Shown here: piece after piece, positions 34,750-42,886 of the stretch
Position numbering within the stretch: the stretch's first letter is position 1
Layout of the letters: every line of letters begins with the position of its first letter
Assembly (NCBI GenBank): GCA_035528415.1
Contig: DATKYQ010000025.1
Location: 1-64,000, forward strand
DNA length: 64,000 nt
Direction: 5' to 3'
Source of the DNA: DATKYQ01 sp035528415
GTDB taxonomy: Bacteria; Myxococcota; B64-G9
Made by a program: the position numbers and the translations under genes
The notes under the pieces: generated by a model
Databases searched by the model: none
The model's input: only the letters and a program-made list of their open reading frames with translations
Told to the model about the DNA's origin: nothing

Positions 34750-35690
34750 CCCAATCGTCTCATCGTCGGTTCGATTCGTCCGGCGATACGTTCAACCAAG
34801 TTGGCGTTCTGGCGTCGCCACTTGTTTGCGTCTGTCTGTCCATCCGGCGAATTGACCACCGGCAGGTCATCCGCCAAGCGACGGAAGTAATCATCGAAGG
34901 GAACCTCGATGAAATCAGCCAGACGTCGCAGACCGGCCAGCGGATCGGCTGACAGCGCCTCGATCTGGATCCGCAACACCCGGCCGTCATAGGCCGGCAT
35001 GGAGGTTTCTGCTAAAACCGACTCGTTGCAGGTCACCCACTGGAATGCGCAAATCTCTTCTATCGGGCGATCGAGGTAGTCCCGCCAGCCCGGGGGCAAC
35101 ACGAAGTTCCAGCGTTGGTGGGGATAGCCGGGGATGTTCAAGGGCACTGGCAGATCGTAGGTAAAGAAACGGGTCGGGTGCAGCCAACCGTTGATCAGCG
35201 AGTTGACGTTGTTGCGCCCGTCGCGGACCGGGTGGATGATCCTGGCGTCGGGAAATACGCCGTTGACGAATCCCAGCCGAAAGCAGTTGCTGGCTGTCTT
35301 TTCCACCAATCGCTTGTCCCGGACCAGCAACCTGGCCGGATTGAGGTAAGGAAACAGCGCGTCGTAGACACGACGCAGCAGAGGCCGCAGGCGGCCCTTG
35401 CGTTTGAACGTCCAGATCAGGTCGAGTCGCTCCACCGCTCGCCACACTCCGGCGGGCATGCTGAACCGGTCGAATCGTCGGAGAATATCGCGCCGGGCCT
35501 GTTCGGTCAGGTCCGAGGCATCCAGATGCTCGGATTTCCAGTTCCACAGGCGTGGATGGCAGTGGCGATCCCATATCAGATCCGACTCGCTCGGCAACGA
35601 CCAGAAGGACGGGTGGTCGCGGATGATCTTCTGCAGCAGGGACGTACCCGAGCGCGGCGCGCCGACGATTAGCACGGGCTTTTTGATCAT
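34719..35690 (-). CDS. Sulfotransferase family protein
   Basis: 323 residues from ATG 35690. The PAPS 5'-phosphosulfate loop is VLIVGAPRSGTSLLQKII (5-22), and the 3'-phosphate motif is in RIIHPVRDGRNNVNSLING. These are the two hallmark sites of carbohydrate and protein sulfotransferases, which move sulfate from PAPS to a hydroxyl. The frame is open upstream as a shadow of the flippase gene, but the ATG overlaps that gene's stop (ATGA) and begins the conserved domain. It suggests a sulfated surface glycan or lipid. No PAPS-synthesis genes are in the window. Confidence 0.87.
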   Translation of the reverse strand: MIKKPVLIVGAPRSGTSLLQKIIRDHPSFWSLPSESDLIWDRHCHPRLWNWKSEHLDASDLTEQARRDILRRFDRFSMPAGVWRAVERLDLIWTFKRKGRLRPLLRRVYDALFPYLNPARLLVRDKRLVEKTASNCFRLGFVNGVFPDARIIHPVRDGRNNVNSLINGWLHPTRFFTYDLPVPLNIPGYPHQRWNFVLPPGWRDYLDRPIEEICAFQWVTCNESVLAETSMPAYDGRVLRIQIEALSADPLAGLRRLADFIEVPFDDYFRRLADDLPVVNSPDGQTDANKWRRQNANLVERIAGRIEPTMRRLGYTDLRSSQI

Positions 35691-36643
35691 CTGCGTGACT
35701 CCAACTCGTCCCGACCGGCAGGACGGATAAGCCACAGCGCCAGGCCGCCCACACCGGCGTCTATGAGCAACATGGTCGTCTGCCAAATCCGGGCGGCGAC
35801 AGTCAAGACGGCGGCTTGCTCGCCGGGCAACACCGGGGTCAGCAAGAGCAGCAGGGCGCCCTCCTGCACGCCTATCCCGGCGGGAGCGAAGAGTGCCAGA
35901 AATCCAGAGAGCGTACTCAAAATGTAGGCCAAGGCCAGGTAGCCAATCAGTCCCGTCGGTAAATCGATCAAACTCGAGGCCAGCAGGGCAAACATAACCG
36001 CCACTATGCAGCGCTGGACGCCGGCAATCAGCGAAAGCACAAGCACCCGGTGGTAGGCCGGCCGGTACTCGATGATGTTCCGTCCGAGGTGCTCGAGCAG
36101 CCAGTTGATGGGCAACACGCACAAGGAGGGGACGAGCAAGACAAACCCGGCTGCAAACCCGGCCGCAAGTGCCAACAACCAGGGCCAGGCCAGCCCGGTC
36201 CAGGGGGCAATCAAGGCGCCGCACTGAACGCTGACGACTACGGTCTGGACTGACATCAAGATGACCACAGAGATGCTGGTTCGCACCGGGATGCCCTCCA
36301 GCCGATGTGCCAACCAGGCCAGGCCGAGCAGGCTGTGCACCTTGCCGGGTACATAGCGGGCAAGCCGCGGGATGGTCGCCAGGGCCAGGGCCGAGCGGGC
36401 CGGCACGTGGTGACCCAGGATGCGGAAGTACCCTGCGGTAACCGGGGCCGAGAGCAGGCCGGCCAACGAGCCTACCAGTACCGACAGCGCGATCCGTCCC
36501 GGTCGCGCGTGCAGAGCACCTGCATCCAGCGCCTGAAAATGGATCCACAGGTAGCGTCCCACCAGCGCCAGGATGACACCCAGGAAAGTAAGCTCCAGCA
36601 GCCTAATCCAGCCGGGGGTTGTCTTGGTCCGGACTGCCGTCAT
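35687..36643 (-). CDS. Lysylphosphatidylglycerol-synthase-type (UPF0104) membrane protein
   Basis: 318 residues with about eight membrane helices. RLARYVPGKVHSLLG after the second or third helix and FAPAGIGVQEGALLLLLTP near the C-terminus are the signature motifs of the LPG_synthase_TM/UPF0104 family, whose members are flippase-like and often found in glycan and lipid clusters. No synthase domain is attached. It is preceded one base upstream by the stop of a small frame and overlaps the sulfotransferase gene by ATGA. A lipid- or glycolipid-flipping role is inferred only from the family. Confidence 0.83.
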   Translation of the reverse strand: MTAVRTKTTPGWIRLLELTFLGVILALVGRYLWIHFQALDAGALHARPGRIALSVLVGSLAGLLSAPVTAGYFRILGHHVPARSALALATIPRLARYVPGKVHSLLGLAWLAHRLEGIPVRTSISVVILMSVQTVVVSVQCGALIAPWTGLAWPWLLALAAGFAAGFVLLVPSLCVLPINWLLEHLGRNIIEYRPAYHRVLVLSLIAGVQRCIVAVMFALLASSLIDLPTGLIGYLALAYILSTLSGFLALFAPAGIGVQEGALLLLLTPVLPGEQAAVLTVAARIWQTTMLLIDAGVGGLALWLIRPAGRDELESRR

Positions 36644-36644
36644 C

Positions 36645-36770
36645 TTAGATCACCCGCCCATCGCGGCTCCGCACCTCATGGCACGGAAAAAACCGCCGCC
36701 GCAACCAAAAATGACCCGCGTTGGACTCAGTAACCAGCAGGATCCGGTTCTTCTTCAGCAAGTCGAGCAT
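36645..36770 (-). CDS. Small 41-codon frame, possible gene remnant
   Basis: From ATG 36770 it encodes 41 residues, including MLDLLKKNRILLVTESNAGH, rich in basic and aromatic residues. Its TAA stop is one base before the flippase ATG, and it follows the GT4 stop by 22 bases, so it fills the operon gap precisely. The frame is open further upstream within the GT4 gene. LLKKNRILLVTESNAGHFW loosely recalls the C-terminal tail of FkbM-type methyltransferases, so this may be the leftover end of a lost gene or just a coupling peptide. Function unknown. Confidence 0.35.
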   Translation of the reverse strand: MLDLLKKNRILLVTESNAGHFWLRRRFFPCHEVRSRDGRVI

Positions 36771-36792
36771 GGCGTTGACCCCAACTGGACAA

Positions 36793-37920
36793 TCATTCAA
36801 GGATACCCTTGACGCTGGCTTGTACCGAAAACGCGCCGGCCATTCGGCCGCACCCGGCCGTAAAGTCACGCCGGCCCTTCCTTGCCATCTGAAGGATTCC
36901 CTGTTCGAGGGAACTTGGACTAAGCGTTACCACGATCCCGTTGCCGTATTGCGTAACCACGGCTCTCATGTCGCCCACATCGCTTACGACAACCGGACAC
37001 CCCGCCTGGGCCGCATCCGAAAGAATGACCGGAATACTCTCGATGCGCGAAGGTACAACCAATGCGTGACAATGTTCCAGGAAGGATGCCGTCCGCCGCC
37101 GATCGGCATATCCCATGAAGGAAATGGCGCCGTTCAGTCTCCGGCGGGCAACCAGTCGTTTGAGATTGTTTTCCTGCGGCCCTCTTCCGAATATGAAAAA
37201 GTGCAAATTTTCTCTCTCGTCCGGCTTCATTCGGGCAACGGCTTCAATCAACAAGTCCGCCCCCTTGTTCCTGTGTAGCCGGCCGACAAAGAGAAAGTTA
37301 ATAAGACCTGGATCAAGTTCCGGGGGCCTCCCCGATCCACGGGGCAGCTCGCGGGACGATGGCAGGAATCCGCAGGATCGGGAGGAAATGGATTCGGCCT
37401 CCGTTGCCAGCTCCACACCGTCGGCGAACACCCGCTCGGAGCCCCGAAGAATCAATCTTACCAACCAACGGGTCAAGGGCTGCCTTCCATATCCCCAGAT
37501 GTCGGATCCCAGAACCCAGACACGATATGGAACGCCTCTCCTGGCCAAAATCATCCTGGCCAACAACCCCGCCGGCAGGGCCCACATCGCCAATACCAAA
37601 TCCGGCCTCTCGCGCGCCACCAGTTGATCCAGGGCCAGGTACCCGTTGCCCAGTACGCTGAGTATGGCCAGGAAATCCCGGGGGTCTTGAGGTTTCAGGG
37701 AGGAAAGTGGTTTGTCGCCGCTCCAGGAATAGCGGGTGACACGCAGTTCGGGATCGTCCAGTGTTCGGCCGGGCCGTCGCTGGGTGAGCACCCTCACCCC
37801 GTGACCTTGTCTGGCCATCTCCAGGGCAAAGCCGCGAACAAACAAACCGGCGGCAGCGGCGGAATCGTCGGGATGCATGGGGTAGGAACTGGTGACGATG
37901 ACCACCTTCACCGGTCTCAC
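36793..37920 (-). CDS. Family 4 glycosyltransferase
   Basis: 375 residues, GT-B fold. The N-terminal domain starts VVIVTSSYPMHPDDSAAAAG, followed by FVRGFALEMARQGHGVRVLT. The donor-binding domain has INFLFVGRLHRNKGADLLI, then FGRGPQENNLKRLV, and the retaining motif SRIESIPVILSDAAQAGCPVV, equivalent to the EGxPxxxxEAMAxG region (here ESIPVILSDA). It adds a sugar from a nucleotide donor to a lipid-linked acceptor. It overlaps the aminotransferase gene by ATGA. Confidence 0.9.
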   Translation of the reverse strand: MRPVKVVIVTSSYPMHPDDSAAAAGLFVRGFALEMARQGHGVRVLTQRRPGRTLDDPELRVTRYSWSGDKPLSSLKPQDPRDFLAILSVLGNGYLALDQLVARERPDLVLAMWALPAGLLARMILARRGVPYRVWVLGSDIWGYGRQPLTRWLVRLILRGSERVFADGVELATEAESISSRSCGFLPSSRELPRGSGRPPELDPGLINFLFVGRLHRNKGADLLIEAVARMKPDERENLHFFIFGRGPQENNLKRLVARRRLNGAISFMGYADRRRTASFLEHCHALVVPSRIESIPVILSDAAQAGCPVVVSDVGDMRAVVTQYGNGIVVTLSPSSLEQGILQMARKGRRDFTAGCGRMAGAFSVQASVKGILE

Positions 37921-39110
37921 CGTAGGTACCAGGACAGGATCTTGCTGACCGCCTGGATCACGTCGTCCACGTCCTGGTCGCTGAGCTTGGCCGACAAGGG
38001 CAACGATACGGTCCGCTTGCCAATGTCTTCGGCATGGGGAAAGTCACCCGGCCCGTAGCCCATCCGTTTCCGGTAATACGGGTGGAGATGTACAGGCAGG
38101 TAATGTACCCCAACTCCAATATGCTCCCGATCCAACGCATCCAGAAACTCGTCGCGCCCGATTGTGAGCCTGTCCAGATCGAGCAGCAAGGTATACAGAT
38201 GAAAGGCATGAACGTTCTCCGGCCTTTCTGGAGCGGGCGTCCGACAGGCAAGATTCTGAAAGGCATTGTCGTAGCGCCGCCAGATTTGGCTGCGCCGTTG
38301 GTGATACTGCTCAACCCGGGGCAACTGGTGGATGCCAAATGAAGCCTGAATGTCGGTCATGTTGTACTTGAACCCGGCTTCTACCACCTGGTAGTGCTTG
38401 TATCCCTGGTCGGAGAATCGGTGCCAGGCGTCCTTGGTCATCCCGTGGAGCGCCATGACCTTGACTGTCTCGGCCAGCTCGTCACTACCGGTGGTCACCA
38501 TGCCCCCCTCGCCGGTGATCACGTTCTTGGTGACATAGAAGCTGAAACAACCCAACTGGCCGAATGTTCCGGTGGCTTGCCCATCGATGCGGCTCTCTAT
38601 GGAGTGTGCACAGTCCTCGATCACCAACAGATCCCGGGAATCGGCGATCTGCATGATCCGCTCCATCTCGCAAGGTCGTCCCGCGAAGTGAACCGGAATG
38701 ATGGCCCGCGTCCTGGAGGTGATCTTCTTTTCGATTTCATCGGGGTCGATGTTCATGGTCCTTGGATCGACGTCCGCGAAGACCGGTGTGGCACCCGTGT
38801 GGATCACCGCGTTGCTGGTGGCAGGGAAGGTCATCGGCGTGGTGATAACTTCGTCGCCCACTCCCACGCCGCTGGCGAGCATGGACAGGTGCAGGGCAGC
38901 CGTGCATGAGTTGACGGCGCAAGCGTGACGGCAACCGATAAAGTCGCGGAATTGTTTCTCAAATACCTTTACTTTCGGACCGGTGCCAATCCACCCGGAA
39001 CGGATGGTGTCCACAACCTCCTGGATCTCGGGTTCCTCGATGCGCGGACTGCCGAAGACCAGGTAGGATGTGCGTACCGGTTTGCCGCCTGCGCCGGCCG
39101 GTTTTTCCAT
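37917..39110 (-). CDS. DegT/DnrJ/EryC1-family PLP aminotransferase
   Basis: 397 residues from ATG 39110. The N-terminal FGSPRIEEPEIQEVVDTIRSGWIGTGPKV is the family signature. The PLP-lysine block is GCFSFYVTKNVITGEGGMV, in which Lys follows FYVT, and VIEDCAHSI carries the Asp that contacts the pyridine nitrogen. These enzymes transaminate nucleotide keto-sugars to amino sugars for polysaccharides. It is the first gene of an operon with GT4, flippase and sulfotransferase. A longer start at 39128 (TTG) exists, but an extended -10 lies over it. Confidence 0.92.
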   Translation of the reverse strand: MEKPAGAGGKPVRTSYLVFGSPRIEEPEIQEVVDTIRSGWIGTGPKVKVFEKQFRDFIGCRHACAVNSCTAALHLSMLASGVGVGDEVITTPMTFPATSNAVIHTGATPVFADVDPRTMNIDPDEIEKKITSRTRAIIPVHFAGRPCEMERIMQIADSRDLLVIEDCAHSIESRIDGQATGTFGQLGCFSFYVTKNVITGEGGMVTTGSDELAETVKVMALHGMTKDAWHRFSDQGYKHYQVVEAGFKYNMTDIQASFGIHQLPRVEQYHQRRSQIWRRYDNAFQNLACRTPAPERPENVHAFHLYTLLLDLDRLTIGRDEFLDALDREHIGVGVHYLPVHLHPYYRKRMGYGPGDFPHAEDIGKRTVSLPLSAKLSDQDVDDVIQAVSKILSWYLR

Positions 39111-39118
39111 GGCACAAG

Positions 39119-39127
39119 AGTATAGCA
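39119..39127 (-). promoter_or_regulatory. Extended -10 promoter of the aminotransferase operon, leaderless
   Basis: TGCTATACT on the minus strand contains TG-N-TATACT, a strong extended -10, ending nine bases before ATG 39110. No good -35 and no ribosome-binding site are visible, so transcription should begin at or next to the ATG. Confidence 0.5.
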
Positions 39128-39155
39128 CAATTTATTAGCCAGGCCGAGTTCCTTG

Positions 39156-39177
39156 TCGCCACCGTGTCGCCACCGTG
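39156..39177. repeat. Tandem 11-bp repeat in the intergenic region
   Basis: TCGCCACCGTG occurs twice head to tail in the 172-base interval upstream of the aminotransferase operon and the zinc-finger gene. It may be a chance duplication or a paired protein-binding site. The remainder of 39129-39282 shows no clear promoter for the plus-strand gene. Confidence 0.6.
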
Positions 39178-39282
39178 AACGACATGGGGATCATCGGCGG
39201 TTGATCGGAGGTTCGATCTGATATACAAAGACCCCTTGAAAGTAGCATCCGGGATTGTCACGAACACTGCGAGGAGGCAAAG

Positions 39283-39567
39283 GTGGCATCGACGAAAAAA
39301 GCGGCGGCCGAGAAGAAAGTGAAGACCTGCAAGGTCAAGGGCTGCAAGCGACCCTATCGCGCCAAGGGTTACTGCAACGCGCATTATCAAAAGTGGCGCC
39401 GGGGCGAGCTGAGCAAGACCCGCTACAAAACCTGCAACTTCGGCGTCAACAAGCTCAAGCGCGGCGAGAAAAAGGAGTGCCTGAAGCCCGTCTTCCAGCG
39501 AGGTCTGTGCGAAGGGCACTACAAGACCAGGTACGGCAAGAAGGAAGCTCAGGCGGCCGAGGCCTGA
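39283..39567 (+). CDS. Small basic double zinc-finger protein (myxobacterial vegetative-protein type)
   Basis: 94 residues, strongly basic. Two copies of a Cys/His module are visible: CKVKGCKRPYRAKGYCNAHY (25-44) and the C...CLKPVFQRGLCEGHY module near 67-80, each with a C...C-x8-C-x2-H core that could bind zinc, followed by KWRRGE or KTRYGK. GTG start with GAGGAGG six bases upstream. Similar small proteins in myxobacteria are annotated vegetative protein; their function is not known, and nucleic-acid binding is the natural guess. It stands alone between divergent and convergent neighbours. Confidence 0.8.
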   Translation: MASTKKAAAEKKVKTCKVKGCKRPYRAKGYCNAHYQKWRRGELSKTRYKTCNFGVNKLKRGEKKECLKPVFQRGLCEGHYKTRYGKKEAQAAEA

Positions 39568-39592
39568 AAAGCACCGGCGCCCAGCGCAGGAA

Positions 39593-41032
39593 TCACTCCC
39601 AGCGTTTGGGCAAAGCAACGTAGAGGGCATCGCGTTGCCTGAAGATGTAGAAACGGATCATCCGATCACGGCGCACCGCGGACAGCTGCCGTTCGAGTTC
39701 CTGTGCGCTTCCGACGGCGACGTCGTTCAGCGTGGTGATCACGTCCCCGACCCGGATACCGTGCTCGGCGGCATCCGCGGCCGCGCTGACCACAACTACC
39801 CCGCGCGTGCCCGCGCGCAACCCGGAGACCCTGGCCGTCTTGGCGTCCAGGGCGACGACCACCAGCCCCAGGCTGTGGGTCTTGGCCGCCTCCCGGGGCC
39901 TCTTATCCTGTGCCTTTTCGGATCGCCGGGCTTGGCAGGTCACCTCGATCGTTAGTCGCCGGCCGCCACGCCATACCATGGCCGCGACTTTCTTCCCGGC
40001 CTGCGCTGTAGCAACTTTCCAGCCCACGTCCGGCGTTCCCCAAATCGCCATGCCGTTGAATTCGAGCAGAACGTCTCCCGCCAAAAGGCCGGCCTTGTAC
40101 GCCGGGCGATCGGCCAGCACCCGGGCGATTAACACGCCTCGGGTGTCCGGAAGGCCGAGAGCCTGCGAAAGTTCCCAACCGACCGGATCGACGCTAATCC
40201 CCAGGTATGAACGTCTCAGGCGACCCTCTTTATACAAGTGGGGCAAGACGGCCTTGACCAGATCGGAAGGCACGGCAAAGCCGATACCGCGCGCACGGCT
40301 GTTGATGGCGGTATTGATCCCGACCACCTCGCCGCGCATGTTGACCAGTGGTCCGCCGCTATTGCCCAGGTCGATTGCCGCATCCGTCTGGATGAAATCG
40401 ACGAACCTGTCCCTTAGAGACGATAAGTCATCGAGCGACCTGCCCTTGCCGCTGACGATGCCCTTGGTGACCACCGCCGTCAGACCGAATGGATTGCCGA
40501 TGGCGATTACCCAGGCGCCGATAGGCAGGTCGTCCGATCTTCCCAGTGGTATCACAGGCAGAGGCCCGGGCGGCTCGATCTTGACAAGCGCCAGGTCGGA
40601 TCTCGAGTCGGATCCAACGACATGTGCGTCAAGGGGGGCCGCCAGACCCTGCACCCTGACGGTCAGCGACTCCGCCTCGGCCACCACGTGCTGGTTGGTG
40701 ACGATGTACCCGTCGGCCCGGATGATGAAGCCCGAGCCGATGCCTTCCTCCCTTTCGCGGCGCGGAACCTCCGGGAAGAGACGCCAGGGATTGAAGGGGA
40801 ACCCCTCCCGGCTGTCGCGGGCCGGACCGCTGTTGTGTATGGCCACCACGGCCGGGCGGACGCGCTCGATTAAAGACGCGAAAGAAGCAGGCCCTACGCC
40901 TCGTTCTACACCCGCCCCGGCCAGATCGGGCTTGAGCGTTGTCCATAACTCACCCGCGCCTGGAGACGCGAAGCCATGCCCGGCCGCGAGCAGGCCGAAG
41001 GCCAGCGCCAGCGTGACCGGGCGCGAGATCAC
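39593..41032 (-). CDS. HtrA/DegP-type periplasmic serine protease
   Basis: 479 residues. A signal peptide (MISRPVTLALAFGLLAAGHGFA) is followed by the trypsin-like domain: His in IVTNQHVVAEAE, Asp in SDLALVKI and Ser in IDLGNSGGPLVNM. Two PDZ domains follow (near GVLIARVLADRPAYKAGL and GVVVVSAAADAAEHGIRVGD). HtrA proteins degrade or chaperone damaged envelope proteins. Start is GTG 41032, overlapping the stop of the small upstream gene (GTGA) and preceded by an 11-G tract that is its only Shine-Dalgarno. It is last in an operon with a PaaK-like ligase. Confidence 0.92.
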   Translation of the reverse strand: MISRPVTLALAFGLLAAGHGFASPGAGELWTTLKPDLAGAGVERGVGPASFASLIERVRPAVVAIHNSGPARDSREGFPFNPWRLFPEVPRREREEGIGSGFIIRADGYIVTNQHVVAEAESLTVRVQGLAAPLDAHVVGSDSRSDLALVKIEPPGPLPVIPLGRSDDLPIGAWVIAIGNPFGLTAVVTKGIVSGKGRSLDDLSSLRDRFVDFIQTDAAIDLGNSGGPLVNMRGEVVGINTAINSRARGIGFAVPSDLVKAVLPHLYKEGRLRRSYLGISVDPVGWELSQALGLPDTRGVLIARVLADRPAYKAGLLAGDVLLEFNGMAIWGTPDVGWKVATAQAGKKVAAMVWRGGRRLTIEVTCQARRSEKAQDKRPREAAKTHSLGLVVVALDAKTARVSGLRAGTRGVVVVSAAADAAEHGIRVGDVITTLNDVAVGSAQELERQLSAVRRDRMIRFYIFRQRDALYVALPKRWE

Positions 41033-41292
41033 TCCCCCCCCCCCTGATCGGCTTTCATCTTTTCGTCAATCAGCTGTTCCAGGCCGCGGCGGTCCTTGGC
41101 GGTCAGACCATCACTGTCGCGCCCGGCCGCCCGAGGCGTTCCGGCATCGGTCCGCACCTGCTTGTCCGGCCCGGGAGTCTCTCCGCTGATACGCTCCAGC
41201 ACAGTCCGACCTCCCAGTGGCACGGCCACGACGACGATCGCCAGCCCGGCGATCAGCAAAAGCAGCACCAACCAGCGCACGATCCTTTTCAA
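41029..41292 (-). CDS. Small single-pass membrane protein
   Basis: 87 residues. One N-terminal membrane helix (RIVRWLVLLLLIAGLAIVVVAVPL) with basic residues before it suggests a cytoplasm-in, periplasm-out orientation, leaving a charged tail with GLTAKDRRGLEQLIDEKMK. The last codons read GGG GGG GGG GAG TGA within an 11-G tract. The gene overlaps the ligase stop upstream and the htrA start downstream, so all three are translationally coupled. I do not recognise the family. A modulator of the HtrA protease or a membrane anchor are guesses. Confidence 0.7.
   Translation of the reverse strand: MKRIVRWLVLLLLIAGLAIVVVAVPLGGRTVLERISGETPGPDKQVRTDAGTPRAAGRDSDGLTAKDRRGLEQLIDEKMKADQGGGE
41034..41044. 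repeat. C11/G11 homopolymer at the htrA start
   Basis: Eleven consecutive C on the plus strand (G on the coding strand) lie one base before the htrA GTG and within the last codons of the small membrane gene. A tract of this length is prone to slippage. It serves as the Shine-Dalgarno for htrA, and a change of one base would alter both the upstream C-terminus and the stop-start overlap. Confidence 0.85.
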
Positions 41293-42836
41293 TCCTGATC
41301 TCCCTCGTCCGGGTCTTCCGTTCTGCGGGGGGCCTGGCGCCGCTCTCCCTGCTCTGCCATTTGCGGGACCGTGCGACGATCGTCACCGCTGCGTCTTTCA
41401 CCCAAAGCAACTCCCGGCAGGTAGAGCCTGTCCACCTTGCTGAAAATTTGCCGTATCTTGCCCGACCTGGGATCGCGCTCGATCTCGGCCACCTGTTCGA
41501 TCTCGACCTTGACCGCGTCGTGGAGATCTTTCTCGGTTAAAAAGTCGCCGAAGCGCGCCGCGATGGCCACGGCCAGGGCATCGGCGTCAGAACCCGATGC
41601 CGGCTTGAATTTCACCCGCAGCAGGTTGCGTTCCTCCTGGATCAACTGGTACTGCCTCAGGCCGTCCACGTCCAGCAGCAGCGCCTCGAACGGAATCGGC
41701 GGCAGGGCCACCGGGTTGTGATCGCGGTCGTAGACCCAGAAAATATCGTCGGTCCGCCCGCGGACCCTGATCCTCGGGAAAGGCAGGCCGCAGTCGCACG
41801 GCTCGGCCACCGGAATGACCACGTCGGTCAGTTCGTACCTCAATAGCGGCATAGTGCGCGTGAACAGGCACGACATGTAGACCTTGTCGCCGGCCGTGCC
41901 GGGGGCCGCCGGCGAACCGTCGTCCTTGACGCTCTCGATAATGTACTTGTCCGAGTTTACGTGCATCCCGTCGTGCAGCCGACACTCGCTGGCCAGCGTA
42001 ACACCCTCGGTGGTGCCGTAAGTCTCGTGAACCTGGCTTTGGGGAAAGGCCTTCTCGATCATCTTGCGGGCCGAACGACCGAGCGGCTCCGACGAGGACG
42101 ATATCGCCCAGGGCTGGATGTCCAGCCGGCCCTCGATCTGCTCGTAGGCCAGCACCTCCAGCATGGTGGGGTAACAGTGCAGCACGTTAGGCTTGAATTC
42201 GTTCAGCCCGGCGACCAACTCTACCACCGGCTTGGTGACGGAGAAGTATCGGAACTCGGACAGCACCCTCGCCAGCCGGGGTGTTACCAGGAAAATCAGG
42301 TAGGTCACGAAGTGACCGCCCAGAACGCTGACCAGCGCTATACGAGGGTGCCTGAACAAGATGCGGCCGGCATGGCGAAAGAAATCGATAAACGAGGGCT
42401 TGAAGCGCATTCCGCGCGTCACGCCCAGGGCCTGGATCCAGTCCCATTCTCTTTTGTCGTAAACGAAGAAGGCCGGCATGCCCGTCGTGCCCGAAGTATG
42501 GGTGACGACGAAGCGGCCACGGAAAAGTTTGCCGAGCTTGCCACGATCCCGGATCCAGTCCTTGACTTCGCTGAGACTGATACGCCTGTCGGTCACGACC
42601 CGGTCGAAGTTCTCCATCAGCATGTCCTTGGTGACCGGCGGCAAAGAGCGTACCGAAAAGTCTCCGGCGTCCGGATCGACGTCCCTGTAGTATTCACCAA
42701 AGAAGGGAGAGTTCGACTTGGCGTGGCGCACGGCACGCCTGAGATTACGCAGCTGGATTGCCTCGATCTGCTCGGCGTCTAACTTGTCGGCGTGACGGAG
42801 TCTCAGGCAATAATGGATGGTCCGTGCAATACCCAT
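41289..42836 (-). CDS. Phenylacetate-CoA-ligase-like adenylate-forming enzyme
   Basis: 515 residues. The AMP-binding region is VVTHTSGTTGMPAFFVYDKREWDW (about 111-134), the second motif is VHETYGTTEGVTLA, and the C-terminal domain has PLLRYELTDVVIP and RIRVRGRTDD. The overall plan matches PaaK/CapK (coenzyme F390 synthetase) proteins, which activate a carboxylate as an adenylate, often in polysaccharide or lipid modification. The last 45 residues are charged and low in complexity, beyond the family core. A GGAG ribosome-binding site is present. It overlaps the small membrane gene by ATGA. Confidence 0.85.
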   Translation of the reverse strand: MGIARTIHYCLRLRHADKLDAEQIEAIQLRNLRRAVRHAKSNSPFFGEYYRDVDPDAGDFSVRSLPPVTKDMLMENFDRVVTDRRISLSEVKDWIRDRGKLGKLFRGRFVVTHTSGTTGMPAFFVYDKREWDWIQALGVTRGMRFKPSFIDFFRHAGRILFRHPRIALVSVLGGHFVTYLIFLVTPRLARVLSEFRYFSVTKPVVELVAGLNEFKPNVLHCYPTMLEVLAYEQIEGRLDIQPWAISSSSEPLGRSARKMIEKAFPQSQVHETYGTTEGVTLASECRLHDGMHVNSDKYIIESVKDDGSPAAPGTAGDKVYMSCLFTRTMPLLRYELTDVVIPVAEPCDCGLPFPRIRVRGRTDDIFWVYDRDHNPVALPPIPFEALLLDVDGLRQYQLIQEERNLLRVKFKPASGSDADALAVAIAARFGDFLTEKDLHDAVKVEIEQVAEIERDPRSGKIRQIFSKVDRLYLPGVALGERRSGDDRRTVPQMAEQGERRQAPRRTEDPDEGDQD

Positions 42837-42886
42837 TCACGCTCCAGACCCCCGTTGAGATGCAACCCGCGCCGCGCATGAGCGGC

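Noticed and set aside
35691..36548. N-terminal extension of the sulfotransferase frame to 609 codons
   Set aside because: The extension is a shadow of the membrane-protein gene at 35687-36643 and carries no sulfotransferase sequence; ATG 35690 starts the conserved domain.
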